64,000 bases of DNA from UBA4421 sp028228615 (GTDB taxonomy: Bacteria; Pseudomonadota; Gammaproteobacteria; Pseudomonadales; Azotimanducaceae). The notes beneath the pieces are model-generated. The model was given only the letters and a program-made list of their open reading frames with translations. It made no database searches and was not told the DNA's origin. A program made the translations under genes and the position numbers. The DNA is taken from assembly GCA_028228615.1 (NCBI GenBank), contig JAOJBS010000009.1:1-64000 (forward strand), given 5' to 3'. Of this stretch, positions 8,621 through 17,963 are shown one piece after another. Within the stretch, counting starts at the first letter, position 1; each line of letters starts with the position of its first letter.

Positions 8621-8977
8621 TTATTGGGTCACGCGTAATCCGAGCCAGACCGCAGCTAAACAGCCAAATAGAGTACTGGATACATAGGCCAACAGCGGTA
8701 CCACTCTGCCACCCTCCAGCAGTTGTATGGTTTCTAAGGAAAACGCGGAAAAAGTGGTGAACCCGCCCAGCAACCCGACAACCAACACCAACCTACCCCA
8801 GTTTTGAAACCACTCGTCGCCGGCGCAAAGACCCCAGACTAGGCCAATGACAAAAGCGCCTGTGATATTGGTGGCGAGGGTCGCCCAAGGCAATAGACCG
8901 CCACCCAGCCAAAGCGACATGGCGTAGCGCAGGCAGGCCCCTACTGCGCCGCCCATGGCGACATAGAGAAAACCCAT
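8621..8977 (-). CDS. crcB: Fluoride channel CrcB/FluC
   Basis: A 118-residue, four-helix membrane protein with the family motifs GGAVGACLRY near the N-terminus, ATNITGAFVIG in the second helix and GGFTTFSAFSLE in the third, whose Phe and Thr/Ser line the pore. Dimers export fluoride from the cytoplasm. The start codon follows the rarA stop directly. No fluoride riboswitch can be placed in front because the gene is read from the rarA transcript; fluoride regulation is therefore not evident. Confidence 0.94.
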   Translation of the reverse strand: MGFLYVAMGGAVGACLRYAMSLWLGGGLLPWATLATNITGAFVIGLVWGLCAGDEWFQNWGRLVLVVGLLGGFTTFSAFSLETIQLLEGGRVVPLLAYVSSTLFGCLAAVWLGLRVTQ

Positions 8978-10294
8978 CTATGAATCCTCGCGCCGTTGCT
9001 CTACTGCTTGTGCGTCAAGTTCGCGCAATCGCTCTAAGCGGTTTTTGATCTTTTCTTCTAGCCCTGACGGTCGCGGAAAATAGAACTGTTGGGGCTGCAT
9101 TGCTTCTGGGAAATAATCTTCGCCAGCGGCGTAGGCACCATCGCTTGAAGTCTCTGCATGGGCATGACGGTACCCCTCACCATACCCCATACCTTTCATC
9201 ATGCCGGTGGCGGCATTGCGTAGGTGCATGGGTACCTCTAGTGTGGGCGACTGCGCGACAAATGCTTTTGCCGCAGAAAATGCTTTATAGGCTGCGTCGC
9301 TCTTTGGCACACTGGCCAAATATAATACTGCTTGAGCCAACGCCAGCTCACCTTCAGGTTTACCCAAGCGCTCAAAACTGCTCACTGCTGCTAGAGTTAA
9401 TTCAAGGGCCCGAGGATCGGCATTGCCCACATCTTCACTGGCTAAACGAATAAGCCGGCGACCGATATAGCGCGGATCTGCGCCGCCATCTAGCATGCGG
9501 CAAAACCAATAAATAGCTGCGTCCGGGGCACTGCCGCGAATAGATTTATGCAGTGCAGAAATTTGTTCATAGAATAGATCACCGCCTTTATCAAAGCGCC
9601 GCATACGCTCACCCGAGGCGGCAGCTATGGTTTCGTCAGTAATCGTGCCTTCACCCAACTGCCCAGCGATCTCAAGAATATTCAAACATCGCCGCGCATC
9701 ACCATCCACACTGGCTATCAACAACTGTTGCGCATCAGGGGTAATTTCTAGACCAAGTGCTTGGACGCCGCGCTGCACTACCTGAACCAAATCTTCATTT
9801 AACAGACCACGCAACACATAAACTCGAGCCCGCGAAAGCAAGGCCGCGTTCACTTCAAAAGAGGGGTTTTCTGTGGTGGCACCAATAAAAGTCACCGTGC
9901 CTTTCTCCACGTGGGGCAAAAAAGCATCTTGCTGAGATTTATTGAAGCGGTGTACCTCATCAACAAATAGAACGGTTTTTTCGCCCTGCGTTAAGTAGTA
10001 CTCGGCCTGCTCAACCGCCTGCCGAATGTCTTTTACCCCAGACAGCACTGCAGAAATACTGATCCATTTACAACCGGCGCTAGTGGCCAATATTTTGGCC
10101 AACGTGGTTTTACCAGTGCCGGGGGGGCCCCACAAAATCATCGAGTGAATCTGGCCCTTGCTCGCCAACCCACCTAAAGGTTTATCCGCGGCCATCAAAT
10201 GTTGTTGGCCTATATAGTCCGCCAAAGTTTCTGGGCGCAATCTATCCGCCAATGGCCGTGGATCAATACCGCTTGAATTATCGATCAATGACAT
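8978..10294 (-). CDS. rarA: Replication-associated recombination protein RarA (MgsA)
   Basis: A 438-residue AAA+ ATPase related to clamp-loader subunits and RuvB. Walker A is GPPGTGKTTLAKIL, Walker B FVDEVHRFN, sensor 1 GATTENPSFE; the C-terminal third is the tetramerisation domain (SKSDAAYKAF-type segment, here SVPKSDAAYKAF). The enzyme acts at stalled forks and binds SSB. The N-terminus RPLADRLRPETLADYIGQQHL is typical. It sits directly between lolA and crcB on the reverse strand, in the conserved ftsK-lolA-rarA order. Confidence 0.96.
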   Translation of the reverse strand: MSLIDNSSGIDPRPLADRLRPETLADYIGQQHLMAADKPLGGLASKGQIHSMILWGPPGTGKTTLAKILATSAGCKWISISAVLSGVKDIRQAVEQAEYYLTQGEKTVLFVDEVHRFNKSQQDAFLPHVEKGTVTFIGATTENPSFEVNAALLSRARVYVLRGLLNEDLVQVVQRGVQALGLEITPDAQQLLIASVDGDARRCLNILEIAGQLGEGTITDETIAAASGERMRRFDKGGDLFYEQISALHKSIRGSAPDAAIYWFCRMLDGGADPRYIGRRLIRLASEDVGNADPRALELTLAAVSSFERLGKPEGELALAQAVLYLASVPKSDAAYKAFSAAKAFVAQSPTLEVPMHLRNAATGMMKGMGYGEGYRHAHAETSSDGAYAAGEDYFPEAMQPQQFYFPRPSGLEEKIKNRLERLRELDAQAVEQRREDS

Positions 10295-10300
10295 TAGGCC

Positions 10301-11074
10301 TCAACCTCGCACAACGTCCGTATTGGCGGGCAGATCTAATTCAAATGCGCTGGCGGGAATGTTTTGCTGGCTGCGAACTTCACTGAAGGTGACTCGGGTA
10401 CGCTGCCCAACATGATCGGTAATTTCTAATTGCGTTAACTGCTGACCGGTAAACGCTAGGCTTACCGACATGAATAAAGATTGATTACTGGTTGGCTGAA
10501 GTAAGAACTGGGCAACACCGTCTATGGAGATTTTGTTAATCAGGTAATCGCCTGCAAGCAATTGCGTTGGGTCTAACAACAACTTCAACGGCAGCGCCTC
10601 ATCAGAACCGCCCATGTCTTTTTCTATCACCTGCTCCAAATCTGGATCAAAGATTCGCAACCACCCATCTGCAACTACGATGACCTGAGCGAAAGGTAAA
10701 TCTACCTGCCATCGCAGACTGGGTTTCGACAGAGTCAAAGTGCCGCTAGATTGGTCGCGCACCTGGCCGCGAAAATCCAGCAGTGTTTGTAAAAAATTTG
10801 CTTGGGTATTGTCTAAGTTCAGCAGTAGCTCAAGTAATTGTTGCCCAGACGTTGGGGTTTCCTCGGTAGCTTGCAGCACACCTGCAGGCTCCGCCGCGCC
10901 AGTGAGCTCAGTCACTTCAGCCTCTTCAATCCCTTCAACGCCTTCAACCAAAGCTGCCTCTTCAGCCACAGCTAGCGAAAGATCTGTATTGTTGGCTGCA
11001 ACAGCAGGCCCGACACTCAAACAACTGCTGAGCAGGCTAATCCCTATTAGGTACGAGTATTTCACGACTACCAT
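10301..11074 (-). CDS. lolA: Outer-membrane lipoprotein carrier LolA, with an acidic insert
   Basis: The C-terminal ~180 residues fit LolA (SGTLTLSKPSLRWQVDLPF, DGWLRIFDPDLEQV, ITDHVGQRTRVTFSEV), the periplasmic chaperone that carries lipoproteins from LolCDE to LolB. An N-terminal signal peptide ending near GPAVAANN is present. Between them lies an acidic, low-complexity stretch of about 45 residues (EGVEGIEEAEVTELTG), which makes the protein 257 residues against the usual ~205. The start may be the ATG at 11074 or the GTG at 11065; either overlaps the 3' end of ftsK, whose stop is at 11037. Confidence 0.9.
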   Translation of the reverse strand: MVVVKYSYLIGISLLSSCLSVGPAVAANNTDLSLAVAEEAALVEGVEGIEEAEVTELTGAAEPAGVLQATEETPTSGQQLLELLLNLDNTQANFLQTLLDFRGQVRDQSSGTLTLSKPSLRWQVDLPFAQVIVVADGWLRIFDPDLEQVIEKDMGGSDEALPLKLLLDPTQLLAGDYLINKISIDGVAQFLLQPTSNQSLFMSVSLAFTGQQLTQLEITDHVGQRTRVTFSEVRSQQNIPASAFELDLPANTDVVRG

Positions 11075-13331
11075 TTGTGCCCATTGCTGATACCACGCCC
11101 GCCACTTCCATAGCTTCTATAAGCCGTGCAGCGCGGTTGTAGCCTATACGTAATTTTCGTTGCACCGATGAAATAGATGCGCGTCTAGATTCAAGCACAA
11201 ACTGCACAGCTTCGTCGTAAAGATTATCCTCTTGTTCTGTGTCGCCATCGCCGTCGAGCTTCACAAACGCATCTTCGCCAGTTTGTCCTGCGGTAATTTC
11301 TTCTAAGTAATTTGGTGCGCCCCTGCGCTTCCAATCCTCAACTACTCGGTGCACCTCTTCATCAGACACAAATGCGCCATGCACCCTTTGCGGTAACGCC
11401 GTACCGGGGGGTAAATAGAGCATGTCGCCGTGACCTAACAGTTGTTCCGCGCCGCCTTGATCCAAAATAGTTCTAGAGTCGATTCTTGATGAAACCTGAA
11501 AGGCTATGCGAGTTGGAATATTGGCCTTAATGAGTCCGGTAATGACATCCACCGAGGGTCGCTGGGTAGCTAGAATTAGGTGTATACCAGCGGCCCGCGC
11601 TTTCTGTGCAATCCGCGCAATCAATTGCTCAACTTTTTTACCCACCACCATCATCATGTCAGCGAACTCGTCAATCACCACTACGATAGTGGGCAGCGCG
11701 ACTAAATCTGGCGCCTCTTCATCTTCCATTTTCCATAGCGGGTCTTTAATCGGTTCGCCTCTGGCAATAGCCTCGTTCACCTGCTTATTAAAACCGGCCA
11801 GATTACGTACGCCTTGGGCGGCCATTAATTTATAGCGGCGCTCCATCTCAGCAACACACCAATTCAGCGCGTGTGCGGCCTCTTTCATATCTGTCACAAC
11901 GGGCGTAAGCAAATGCGGAATGCCTTCGTAAATGGACAGTTCCAACATCTTTGGGTCGACCATAATCAGGCGTACCTGCTCAGGAGTCGCCTTCATCAGA
12001 ATACTCAACAGCATGGCGTTGACACCAACCGACTTACCAGAACCGGTAGTACCCGCAACCAACAGATGGGGCATTTTGGCGATATCAGCAACAATGGTCG
12101 CGCCGGAAATATCTTTACCCAAGGCCAGAGTGAGGGTGGACGCGGCGTCCTGAAAAACCGATGAATGAATGACCTCTTTGAGCTGCACCATCTCACGGTG
12201 CTCATTGGGGATTTCGATACCCACCACAGACTTGCCGGGAATGACCTCGACGATACGTACACTGATGACTGCCATTGAGCGGGCCAAATCTTTCGCCAGC
12301 GCGCTTATTTTTTGTACCTTAACGCCTGCCGCAGGCTGCACTTCAAAGCGCGTAACCACCGGCCCTGGCAAAACTGAAACAACGGATGCTTGAACGCCAA
12401 AGTCCGCTAACTTTAACTCTAACTGTTTAGACATCGCCTCTAAAGCATCGGGGGAGAAACCTAACTTGGTGTCCTCGCGCTTTTCATCAAGCAGGTCGAC
12501 ATCTGGCAGTTCAGAGGTGCTATTGGAGTCAAAGAGGCGCTTTTGTTGCAGTTTAGACGGCGGCTTTTCGGTCTTTGCTCCGGCCAAAATTTGCACTGAT
12601 GAAGGCGCCGTGGCGTTACTGCTTGCCCGCTGATCGTTGTCTAACGATACCTTGCGCTGTTGAATGAGCGCCTTAGTCTCATCAGCCTCTTGCTTTACAG
12701 TTTTAGCGACCGCACGACGCGCTTGGTAACGATCATAACGGACATCATAAAAGTCTCTTGAAGCGCCTGCGACCTTGGTCAACGCGCGACCAATAAGTTC
12801 CGCCACATCTAACCAAGAAAAACCTACTGCAGCCTGCAAACCAATAATGACGCCAGCCACGCAAAGTACGGTCATACCCACCCAGCCAAATACCTGCTCG
12901 CCTTGTTGAGCGAGGTGAAAACCGAAGACCCCGCCGGAACCTGAGGGTAGCTGGGAGGCGAGTGGCGCGTGCACGTCTAACAAAATACACGCACAGAGCA
13001 TTAATCCCACCCAGCCAATGGTACGCACCACCAGTAATAACGGTGGGCTCGGGGCGCGGCCACTGAGTAATAAATGCAAGCCGATGTAAACCAGTGCTAG
13101 GGGCAATAGGTACGCCATCCAACCAAATAAGAACAAGACGATGTCTGCAAAGAAAGCCCCGCTAGAACCTACAAGATTACTGACTTCCTGATTATTGCCG
13201 GTGTAATTAAAGGACGGATCGTTCGGCGAATAAGAGGCGATAGCCAACAGTAAAAACAAGGCCGATGTGCCGATGAGCACAAGGGTCATCTCGCGGAAGG
13301 GAACAGAACGATTGGGCGTTGAAGGTGACAA
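11037..13331 (-). CDS. ftsK: DNA translocase FtsK
   Basis: 764 residues: an N-terminal domain with about four membrane helices (residues ~15-180), a short linker, then the alpha/beta motor with Walker A (AGTTGSGKSVGVN) and Walker B (VVVIDEFADMMM), and the C-terminal winged-helix gamma domain that reads KOPS sites (SISSVQRKLRIGYNRAARLI). It pumps DNA through the division septum and activates XerCD at dif. The linker is short compared with E. coli FtsK (1,329 residues) but normal for many gammaproteobacteria. It heads the reverse-strand ftsK-lolA-rarA-crcB-serS-cysG run; its promoter should lie in the 236-bp gap 13332-13567. Confidence 0.97.
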   Translation of the reverse strand: MSPSTPNRSVPFREMTLVLIGTSALFLLLAIASYSPNDPSFNYTGNNQEVSNLVGSSGAFFADIVLFLFGWMAYLLPLALVYIGLHLLLSGRAPSPPLLLVVRTIGWVGLMLCACILLDVHAPLASQLPSGSGGVFGFHLAQQGEQVFGWVGMTVLCVAGVIIGLQAAVGFSWLDVAELIGRALTKVAGASRDFYDVRYDRYQARRAVAKTVKQEADETKALIQQRKVSLDNDQRASSNATAPSSVQILAGAKTEKPPSKLQQKRLFDSNSTSELPDVDLLDEKREDTKLGFSPDALEAMSKQLELKLADFGVQASVVSVLPGPVVTRFEVQPAAGVKVQKISALAKDLARSMAVISVRIVEVIPGKSVVGIEIPNEHREMVQLKEVIHSSVFQDAASTLTLALGKDISGATIVADIAKMPHLLVAGTTGSGKSVGVNAMLLSILMKATPEQVRLIMVDPKMLELSIYEGIPHLLTPVVTDMKEAAHALNWCVAEMERRYKLMAAQGVRNLAGFNKQVNEAIARGEPIKDPLWKMEDEEAPDLVALPTIVVVIDEFADMMMVVGKKVEQLIARIAQKARAAGIHLILATQRPSVDVITGLIKANIPTRIAFQVSSRIDSRTILDQGGAEQLLGHGDMLYLPPGTALPQRVHGAFVSDEEVHRVVEDWKRRGAPNYLEEITAGQTGEDAFVKLDGDGDTEQEDNLYDEAVQFVLESRRASISSVQRKLRIGYNRAARLIEAMEVAGVVSAMGTNGSREILVPNRD

Positions 13332-13567
13332 AGGTTGGCTCCGTTGAATCTAGCGCAAGTGTACGCATTAGCAGATGTAGGCACAAACGCCCTTGGTCGA
13401 CAAATTAGCCCGGTCAATCAAGCCGACGAATAAGGTGCGCATATGAGGTGGTATTGATGACCTTGGAATTGGCTGGCGTTTGCCTTTAGGCGGCGTGTTG
13501 TTTGGTAAAACACAAGACCTTCAGCGCCACTCGCCGTACAATCAACGCTCAATTATTTGATGTGAAG

Positions 13568-13852
13568 ATGATGCGAGTAGATAAAGCCAAAATTACCGAC
13601 GAAGTCTGGGACGATGACCGAGTTAAGAGTTTTCTCGACAAAGGCCCACTGGGTGACGAACCCGCCGACTACAGTAAACTTTTACACGCTTACCGCAGTA
13701 TGCGACCAGAGGATTTTGGCCGTTTTCTGAAGGTTTATAGCGCCGCAGGTGGGCAATTAGACGCCGTAGATAAAGAAGGCCGCACTCTAGCCCAGGTCAT
13801 ACAACATCACAGTAAAGCTCAGCCCTTTCTGGCGCTTTTACCAACCCCGTAG
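13568..13852 (+). CDS. PA4642-family hypothetical protein
   Basis: A small soluble protein of about 95 residues (KITDEVWDDDRVKSFL, then LLHAYRSMRPEDFGRFLKVY) that I recognise as the uncharacterised PA4642 family of gammaproteobacteria. No membrane segment or catalytic motif is visible. The open frame extends back to a GTG at 13502, but the two ATGs at 13568 and 13571 fit the family's N-terminus better; the ribosome-binding site is poor for both. It lies nine bases before aat and may be co-transcribed with it. Function is unknown. Confidence 0.75.
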   Translation: MMRVDKAKITDEVWDDDRVKSFLDKGPLGDEPADYSKLLHAYRSMRPEDFGRFLKVYSAAGGQLDAVDKEGRTLAQVIQHHSKAQPFLALLPTP

Positions 13853-13860
13853 CCGCAAAC

Positions 13861-14559
13861 TTGCCCGATCTGCCTTTCCTACCGCCCTCGCCGATCTGGT
13901 TTCCACCCGGTGAGGAGGCCTTGGACGAGCCGGATGGGTTATTGGCTGCTGGTGGCGAATTGTCAGCACAATGGCTGATTGAAGCTTACTGCCGGGGCAT
14001 TTTCCCTTGGTTTGATGATGATTCAGGCCCCGTCTATTGGTGGTGCCCGAGCGAGCGAGGCGTCATACAACCGGGCCAAATGAAAGTCAGCCGTAGCCTG
14101 AGGAAAACGCTACGCAGCGACAAATTCCACATAACTGCGGATGAAAATTTTGCCTCTGTCATTAGTGCTTGCGCTGCAACGCGGGCGAACACGGTTGGCA
14201 CTTGGATCACGCCAGCTATGATGACGGCCTATGAAGAGCTGCACCTAGCGGGTTTAGCCCACAGCATTGAGGTTTGGCAAGACGAGACACTAGTGGGCGG
14301 CCTTTACGGCTTGTCACTTGGCAATATGTTCTTTGGCGAGTCTATGTTTACTCAAGCTGATGGCGCATCTAAAGCCGCTTTTTTTAAACTCAATGAACTT
14401 CTACAAAGCTGGGATTTTGCGTTGATTGACTGTCAAATGATGAACCCGCACTTAGCAAGCCTTGGGGTTGTTCCGATGCCGCGAACAGAATTCTTAGCGC
14501 TGCTCGCCCAGAACAATCTCAGTGACACCAGATTGGGTAACTGGCAGCTGCCCACCTAG
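13861..14559 (+). CDS. aat: Leucyl/phenylalanyl-tRNA-protein transferase
   Basis: 232 residues with the Aat signatures FPPGEEALDEPDGLLAAGG, AYCRGIFPWF and GLYGLSLGNMFFGESMF. It adds Leu or Phe from tRNA to N-terminal Lys or Arg of proteins, marking them for ClpS/ClpAP. Translation appears to start at a TTG (13861), which gives the standard N-terminal length. The genes for Bpt, ClpA and ClpS follow within 4.5 kb. Confidence 0.95.
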   Translation: MPDLPFLPPSPIWFPPGEEALDEPDGLLAAGGELSAQWLIEAYCRGIFPWFDDDSGPVYWWCPSERGVIQPGQMKVSRSLRKTLRSDKFHITADENFASVISACAATRANTVGTWITPAMMTAYEELHLAGLAHSIEVWQDETLVGGLYGLSLGNMFFGESMFTQADGASKAAFFKLNELLQSWDFALIDCQMMNPHLASLGVVPMPRTEFLALLAQNNLSDTRLGNWQLPT

Positions 14560-14570
14560 GCACATACTTT

Positions 14571-15293
14571 ATGAGTGAAATGGACAATTCAGAGGAGGAG
14601 CGCGTTGAGTTTTTTTTGACGCCCCCACACCCCTGTTCGTATTTAGATCGAGCTGACGCACAGACACTGTTCGTTGACCCACGGCGGATTATCTCCAGTG
14701 ATTTGTATCAAACACTGTCAGCCAGTGGTTTTCGACGCAGCGGTGGGCATCTATATCGGCCACATTGCGCGTCTTGCTCGGCTTGTGTACCCACCCGGGT
14801 GCCCGCTAAGAGTTTTGCGCCCAGTCGCAGCCAGCGGCGGATCATCAAACGCAATAAAGACCTAAGAGTGGAGGTTGAAGAGGCAAAATTCAGCAAACGC
14901 CACTACAACTTATACGAGCGCTACATTAACCAAAGGCACGCAGACGGCGATATGTATCCGGCAACAGAGGATCAATTTCGCTCATTTTTACTCAGTGAAT
15001 GGTGCGCAAGCATATTTGTCTCTATCTATGAGGGTGAACGCCTGCTCAGCGTTGCAGTGACAGACCAACTGGCCCACGGCCTTTCTGCTATCTACACATT
15101 CTTTGAACCTTCCGAGACCCGGCGCAGCCTCGGCGTGCTGAGCGTGATAAAGCAGATTGAGCTTTGCCAGCAGCGAGATTTACCCTTCCTTTACCTTGGC
15201 TATTGGATCAAAGAATCCGTAAAGATGAATTACAAGACCAACTACCGGCCAACGCAGCTGTTTGTTAACGATAGATGGGTAGGCTTGAGCTAG
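14571..15293 (+). CDS. bpt: Aspartate/glutamate leucyltransferase (Bpt; often annotated arginyltransferase Ate)
   Basis: 240 residues. The N-terminal cysteine cluster of the ATE family is present (HCASCSACVPTRV, with PCSY upstream), and the C-terminal GNAT-like part shows YTFFEPSETRRSLGV and YLGYWIKESVKMNYK. By family the bacterial enzyme transfers Leu to N-terminal Asp or Glu and so feeds ClpS/ClpAP. It starts 11 bases after the aat stop and is probably in the same operon. Confidence 0.94.
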   Translation: MSEMDNSEEERVEFFLTPPHPCSYLDRADAQTLFVDPRRIISSDLYQTLSASGFRRSGGHLYRPHCASCSACVPTRVPAKSFAPSRSQRRIIKRNKDLRVEVEEAKFSKRHYNLYERYINQRHADGDMYPATEDQFRSFLLSEWCASIFVSIYEGERLLSVAVTDQLAHGLSAIYTFFEPSETRRSLGVLSVIKQIELCQQRDLPFLYLGYWIKESVKMNYKTNYRPTQLFVNDRWVGLS

Positions 15294-15402
15294 CAGGTTA
15301 TTGGCTTTTGCGCGCAGAAAGCGCATAGAAGGAAATTAGCCGCTTCTATTTACCTCTCCATTACGGCACAATGCGCGCCCAAACATTACGACATAGGGCC
15401 GC

Positions 15403-15618
15403 ATGGCTAAAGAAGAACAAATTGAAATGGACGGTACCGTGGTAGATACACTGCCCAATACCATGTTCAGAGTTGAGCTGGAGAACGGTCACTTGGTCAC
15501 CGCTCACATTTCCGGCAAGATGAGAAAAAACTACATCAGAATTCTCACCGGGGACAAAGTAAAAGTGGAGCTCACGCCCTACGATTTGAGCAAAGGCCGC
15601 ATTACTTTCCGCATGTAG
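15403..15618 (+). CDS. infA: Translation initiation factor IF-1
   Basis: 71 residues, an S1/OB-fold protein almost identical to the family consensus (EMDGTVVDTLPNTMFRVELE, SGKMRKNYIRILTGDKV). It binds the ribosomal A site during initiation. The only unusual point is the C-terminus, GRITFRM, where many homologs end in FRSR or YR. It is followed by a hairpin terminator shared with the convergent clpA. Confidence 0.98.
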   Translation: MAKEEQIEMDGTVVDTLPNTMFRVELENGHLVTAHISGKMRKNYIRILTGDKVKVELTPYDLSKGRITFRM

Positions 15619-15619
15619 C

Positions 15620-15655
15620 AAAAAAGCCTAACCTATAAAGCGTTAGGCCGTTTCT
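15620..15655. terminator. Bidirectional terminator between infA and clpA
   Basis: GCCTAAC (15626-15632) pairs perfectly with GTTAGGC (15642-15648). The + strand runs on into CGTTTCTT, and the - strand into a run of six Ts, so the hairpin can stop both the infA and the clpA transcripts; the - strand signal is the stronger one. Confidence 0.8.
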
Positions 15656-15677
15656 TGCTGATGTCCTGACTAGTACG

Positions 15678-17939
15678 CTAAGCTTCTGCAGCAGAAAGCA
15701 CCTTTACAGACAATTCGCCATCTTCCACGCCAACGGTGACCACCCCGCCTTGCGTCAGATCACCAAAGAGTAAATCTTCGGCCAACTGCCGCTTAATCTT
15801 TTCTTGGATCAGGCGCTGCATGGGTCTGGCACCCATCTTTTCGTCATAACCCTCTCGAGCCAGCCAATCTCTGGCCGCTTCATCCACCTCTAGCGTAACC
15901 CGCTTCTCATCTAACTGCGCCTGCAGCTCGGTTAAGAATTTGTCCACAACGGTTTTCACCACTTGGATATTTAGAGGGCTGAACTGCACAATGGCGTCTA
16001 AGCGATTACGGAATTCTGGCGTAAACATACGCTTGATCACTTCCATACCGTCGGTTGAGTTGTCCTGTTCTGAGAATCCAATAGACGATCGATTCATTTC
16101 CTGGGCACCCGCATTGGTGGTCATGATCAAAACCACATTGCGAAAATCTGCTTTACGCCCGTTGTTGTCGGTCAATGTACCATGATCCATTACTTGCAGA
16201 AGCAAGTTAAATACCTCGGGGTGGGCCTTCTCGATTTCATCCAACAAAACCACACAGTGAGGGTGCTTTGTGACCGCTTCCGTCAACAAACCCCCTTGAT
16301 CAAACCCAACATATCCTGGCGGTGCGCCAATGAGTCTTGAAACAGTATGTCGCTCCATGTACTCGGACATGTCATAACGCAGCAATTCAACACCCATTGC
16401 ATGGGCCAACTGCTTGGAAACTTCGGTTTTACCTACACCGGTTGGACCCGCAAACAAGAATGACCCAATGGGCTTATCGCCGCTCTTAAGGCCCGCACGG
16501 GATAACTTAATGGCTGTAGCCAATTGTTCAATTGCCTCGTCCTGACCAAACACAGCCATCTTAAGATTACCGTCTAGGTCACGCAGCGAAGCTTTGTCCG
16601 ATGAGGTCACTTGAGATGATGGAATGCGCGCAATCTTTGCCACCACCTGTTCAACATCAGACGCGCCAATACTCTTCTTTCTACGACTGGGCGAAAGCAA
16701 TTGTTGCGCCGCTCCAGCTTCGTCTACCACGTCAATGGCTTTGTCCGGCATAAAACGGTCATTAATGTACTTGGCCGCCAACTCTGAGGCGGTGCGCAGT
16801 GCTTTGTCTGTGTAGCGAATTTTGTAGTGCTCTTCAAAGCGCGACTTAAGTCCTTTGAGGATGCGATAGGTATCGTCTACATCTGGCTCTGGCACATCTA
16901 TTTTTTGGAACCTGCGCGACAACGCCCGGTCTTTGTCGAAAATACCGCGATATTCTTGGTAAGTGGTGGATCCCATGCAGCGCATTTGCCCAGAGGTCAA
17001 AAGTGGTTTAAGCAAATTGGACGCGTCCATCACGCCACCAGAAGCCGCGCCAGCACCGATAATGGTATGAATCTCGTCGATAAAGAGAATGGAATGTTCT
17101 GTGCTCTTGAGTTCGGCGAGCACAGCTTTGAAACGCTTCTCGAAATCGCCGCGATACTTTGTACCAGCGACCAAAGCGCCAAGGTCTAATGAGTAGATTA
17201 CGCTCTCGCTGACTACTTCAGGCACCTTGCCGTCGACAATGCGCTTTGCCAAACCTTCGGCAATGGCAGTTTTACCTACGCCAGATTCGCCCACCAACAG
17301 CGGGTTGTTTTTACGTCTGCGGCAAAGGATCTGAATAACACGCTCTAGCTCTTCATCGCGACCAATCAGTGGGTCTACCCTGCCAGCCTTAGCCTCTTCA
17401 TTCAGATTGGTGGCATAGGACGCTAGTGCAGAAGGCTTCTCTTCAGCGCCGTCGCCTTCAGCGGCTTGTGCACCGGCCTCTAAGTCGCCCTCATCCTCTT
17501 CAGGCACCTTGCTAATGCCATGAGAAATATAATTCACTACATCAATGCGCGTAATACCTTGTGCCTTGAGCATGTAAACCGCCTGGCTCTCTTGCTCACT
17601 ATATATCGCCACCAAAACATTCGCCCCGGTTACCTCTTTACGGCCAGACGACTGCACATGAAACAATGCACGGGAAACAACACGCTGAAATCCAAGGGTA
17701 GTTTGCGGTCCATGTTCCTCGTCTTCTAGCGATAAAACTGGCGTGGTGTCTTCAATATAGGTCTCAAGCTCTTGCTTCAACACGGCTACATCTGCGCCCA
17801 CGTTACGCAACACTTCTATGGCGCCATCATTCTGCGTAAGCGCTAAAAGTAGGTGCTCAACAGTGACAAACTCCTGTCGCTTGGCATTGGCTTGTTGCGC
17901 TACTGCATTCAGCGATTGTTCTAATTCTTTACTTAACAT
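15678..17939 (-). CDS. clpA: ATP-dependent Clp protease ATP-binding subunit ClpA
   Basis: 753 residues in the standard ClpA layout: an N-terminal double Clp repeat (ELEQSLNAVAQQANAKRQEF), a first AAA+ module with Walker A GESGVGKTAIAEGL, and a second with GPTGVGKTEVSKQL. The ClpP-docking loop carries IGF (SSIGFSEQD). It unfolds substrates for ClpP in the cytoplasm and takes N-degron substrates from ClpS, whose gene lies just upstream on the same strand (25-base gap), so the two are probably co-transcribed. clpP is not in the window. Confidence 0.97.
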   Translation of the reverse strand: MLSKELEQSLNAVAQQANAKRQEFVTVEHLLLALTQNDGAIEVLRNVGADVAVLKQELETYIEDTTPVLSLEDEEHGPQTTLGFQRVVSRALFHVQSSGRKEVTGANVLVAIYSEQESQAVYMLKAQGITRIDVVNYISHGISKVPEEDEGDLEAGAQAAEGDGAEEKPSALASYATNLNEEAKAGRVDPLIGRDEELERVIQILCRRRKNNPLLVGESGVGKTAIAEGLAKRIVDGKVPEVVSESVIYSLDLGALVAGTKYRGDFEKRFKAVLAELKSTEHSILFIDEIHTIIGAGAASGGVMDASNLLKPLLTSGQMRCMGSTTYQEYRGIFDKDRALSRRFQKIDVPEPDVDDTYRILKGLKSRFEEHYKIRYTDKALRTASELAAKYINDRFMPDKAIDVVDEAGAAQQLLSPSRRKKSIGASDVEQVVAKIARIPSSQVTSSDKASLRDLDGNLKMAVFGQDEAIEQLATAIKLSRAGLKSGDKPIGSFLFAGPTGVGKTEVSKQLAHAMGVELLRYDMSEYMERHTVSRLIGAPPGYVGFDQGGLLTEAVTKHPHCVVLLDEIEKAHPEVFNLLLQVMDHGTLTDNNGRKADFRNVVLIMTTNAGAQEMNRSSIGFSEQDNSTDGMEVIKRMFTPEFRNRLDAIVQFSPLNIQVVKTVVDKFLTELQAQLDEKRVTLEVDEAARDWLAREGYDEKMGARPMQRLIQEKIKRQLAEDLLFGDLTQGGVVTVGVEDGELSVKVLSAAEA

Positions 17940-17963
17940 TTATATTCACTACTTTTGGTTCGA

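Noticed and set aside
8477..8977. Fluoride riboswitch for crcB
   Set aside because: crcB starts immediately at the rarA stop, leaving no room for a leader.
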